Source of the DNA: Clostridia bacterium
Lineage (GTDB): Bacteria > Bacillota > Clostridia > Christensenellales > Borkfalkiaceae
DNA: 8,067 nt
Direction: 5' to 3'
Assembly: GCA_017505675.1 (NCBI GenBank)
Contig: JAFVOV010000056.1
Span: 1-8,067 of the forward strand
The notes under the pieces were generated by a model that saw only the letters and a program-made list of their open reading frames with translations, was not told where the DNA came from and searched no databases. Position 1 is the first letter of the stretch; every line of letters starts with the position of its first letter. Below, piece after piece: positions 7,104 through 8,067 of this stretch. The position numbers and the translations under genes are program-made.

Positions 7104-8067
7104 TAAGAGTGCCTGTAACTTATTGCTTCTAATATATGTTCGGGGCAAATGTTTTCACTAACCGCCATATCCGCAATAGTTCTTGCAACTTTAATTATTC
7201 TGCCCCTTGCTCTTGGGGAAAGATGCAAACTTTCATAAGCGTTTTTAAGTATAAGTTCACATTCGTTAGAGAGTTTGCAATATTTTTCAAGATGTTTTGC
7301 GCCCATATCGCTGTTGGTAAGTATCCCGTCGTCAATAAAGCGTTCTTTTTGAATTTGCCTTGTTCTATTTACGCGCTCTCTAACCGTTTCAGAAGTTTCC
7401 GCTTTCGAATTATCGGTAAGTTCAGCATATTTAACTTCGTCAACTTCCACCTGAATATCAATTCTATCAAGTAGCGGACCTGAAAGTTTTGCTTTATATT
7501 TTGCTATTTGCGCGGGCGAACAGGTGCAAACCCTTTCGCTAGAACCGTAATTACCACAAGGGCAAGGATTCATACTACCGCAAAGCATAAAGTTTGCAGG
7601 ATAATTTATACTACCCATTGCGCGGGTAACCGTTATACAACCGTCTTCTAAAGGTTGACGGAGCGCTTCAAGCGACGCGCGTGAATATTCTGGCATTTCA
7701 TCAAGGAACAACACTCCGTTATGCGCAAGGCTAATTTCACCCGGACGAACGTGAGAGCCACCGCCCGTTAGCGAAACGGTGGTTGCCGTGTGGTGCGGAC
7801 TTCTAAACGGACGGGTATAAATTATACCGTCGGAATCTTTAAGCACGCCTGCAACCGAGTGAATTTTAGTAGTTTCAAGTGCTTCGGAAAAAGTCATATC
7901 CGGCATAATGGTAGGTATGCACTTTGCAAGCATTGTTTTACCAGTCCCCGGCGCGCCCACAAAAAGCAAATTATGCCCGCCGGATACTGCAACTTCTAGC
8001 GCGCGTTTTGCTACGCTTTGACCTTTAACAAGCGATAAATCACTATCGTAAATATTTTTACATTCCG
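7103..8067 (-). CDS. comM: ComM/YifB family AAA+ branch-migration ATPase, C-terminal 320 residues; 5' end beyond window
   Basis: Magnesium-chelatase-like AAA+ protein; in Vibrio and Acinetobacter ComM is a hexameric motor that drives branch migration during integration of transforming DNA. The frame is open to the window edge, so the TTG at 7969 is not a start. Counting from the first full codon (8065-8063), the visible part begins in the AAA+ domain with DLSLVKGQ (9-16), Walker A GAPGTGKT (37-44), the TKIHSVAG and RPFRSPHH blocks, Walker B VLFLDE (118-123), and MNPCPCG followed by CTC (cysteines 168, 170, 180, 182), a pattern common to the family. SGPLLDRIDI and the C-terminal domain with SPRARGRIIKVARTIAD finish the protein. 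About 185 residues, including the Lon-protease-like N-terminal domain, lie outside. The stop shares one base with the dprA ATG (TAATG). No missing motif in the visible part. Confidence 0.95.
   Translation of the reverse strand, partial: ECKNIYDSDLSLVKGQSVAKRALEVAVSGGHNLLFVGAPGTGKTMLAKCIPTIMPDMTFSEALETTKIHSVAGVLKDSDGIIYTRPFRSPHHTATTVSLTGGGSHVRPGEISLAHNGVLFLDEMPEYSRASLEALRQPLEDGCITVTRAMGSINYPANFMLCGSMNPCPCGNYGSSERVCTCSPAQIAKYKAKLSGPLLDRIDIQVEVDEVKYAELTDNSKAETSETVRERVNRTRQIQKERFIDDGILTNSDMGAKHLEKYCKLSNECELILKNAYESLHLSPRARGRIIKVARTIADMAVSENICPEHILEAISYRHS

Noticed and set aside
7104..7148. Longer DprA N terminus starting at TTG 7148
   Set aside because: It would overlap comM by 46 bases using a rare start codon. 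The ATG at 7103 forms a standard TAATG junction, and the extra 15 residues do not resemble a DprA N terminus.
7136..7474. Plus-strand open frame of 112 codons opposite comM
   Set aside because: It lies entirely antisense to the conserved C-terminal part of ComM, has no recognisable motif and no clear ribosome binding site. The same holds for the other plus-strand open frames (for example 33-322, 449-849, 1237-1524, 2990-3241, 3579-3800 and 7790-7999), all of which are shadows of conserved minus-strand genes.
7967..7969. TTG at 7969 as the start of comM
   Set aside because: The frame stays open to the window edge, and the upstream codons encode the conserved DLSLVKGQ and ALEVAVSGGHN part of the AAA+ domain, so the true start is outside the window.

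Overview
The window is a dense block of seven housekeeping genes, all on the minus strand and read from right to left: comM (5' end cut by the window edge), dprA, topA, trmFO, hslV, hslU and hisS (3' end cut by the window edge). No stretch longer than 11 bases lies between genes. Four of the six junctions overlap or abut, and the other two gaps are 1 and 11 bases, so a single polycistronic transcript starting beyond position 8067 is likely. I found no RNA gene, insertion sequence, CRISPR array, convincing promoter or terminator.

The organism is most likely a low-GC Gram-positive bacterium (Bacillota, perhaps Clostridia-like). By hand the base composition is about 40% GC. The order dprA-topA-trmFO-hslV-hslU matches the Bacillus dprA-topA-trmFO-codV(xerC)-clpQ-clpY-codY block, except that xerC and codY are missing. 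HslV carries a short propeptide before the catalytic Thr, as in many Bacillota and Thermotoga. Several ribosome binding sites are strong purine-rich sites (AAGGAG, GGAGG, AGGGGG, AAAGGA). I cannot name the genus.

Region by region: 7103-8067 encodes most of the AAA+ and C-terminal domains of ComM/YifB, a branch-migration motor. 6006-7103 encodes DprA, the RecA loader on single-stranded DNA; the two share a TAATG junction and form a recombination or transformation pair. 3840-6005 encodes topoisomerase I with four C-terminal tetracysteine fingers. 2537-3853 encodes the folate/FAD-dependent tRNA U54 methyltransferase TrmFO. 2011-2550 and 705-2009 encode the two-part HslVU protease: the threonine peptidase and its AAA+ unfoldase. 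1-693 encodes the first 231 residues of histidyl-tRNA synthetase. The genes belong to different processes (DNA recombination, supercoiling, tRNA modification, proteolysis, tRNA charging), but their tight packing suggests linked transcription and translation.

The genes are ordinary; I see no undescribed gene system. The most notable signal is compositional: by hand count the tetranucleotides GATC and AGCT do not occur at all in 8067 bases and CATG occurs once, although about 29 of each would be expected from base composition. GCGC, CGCG, ACGT, CCGG and TGCA are all common. This points to motif-specific avoidance, possibly tied to restriction-modification.
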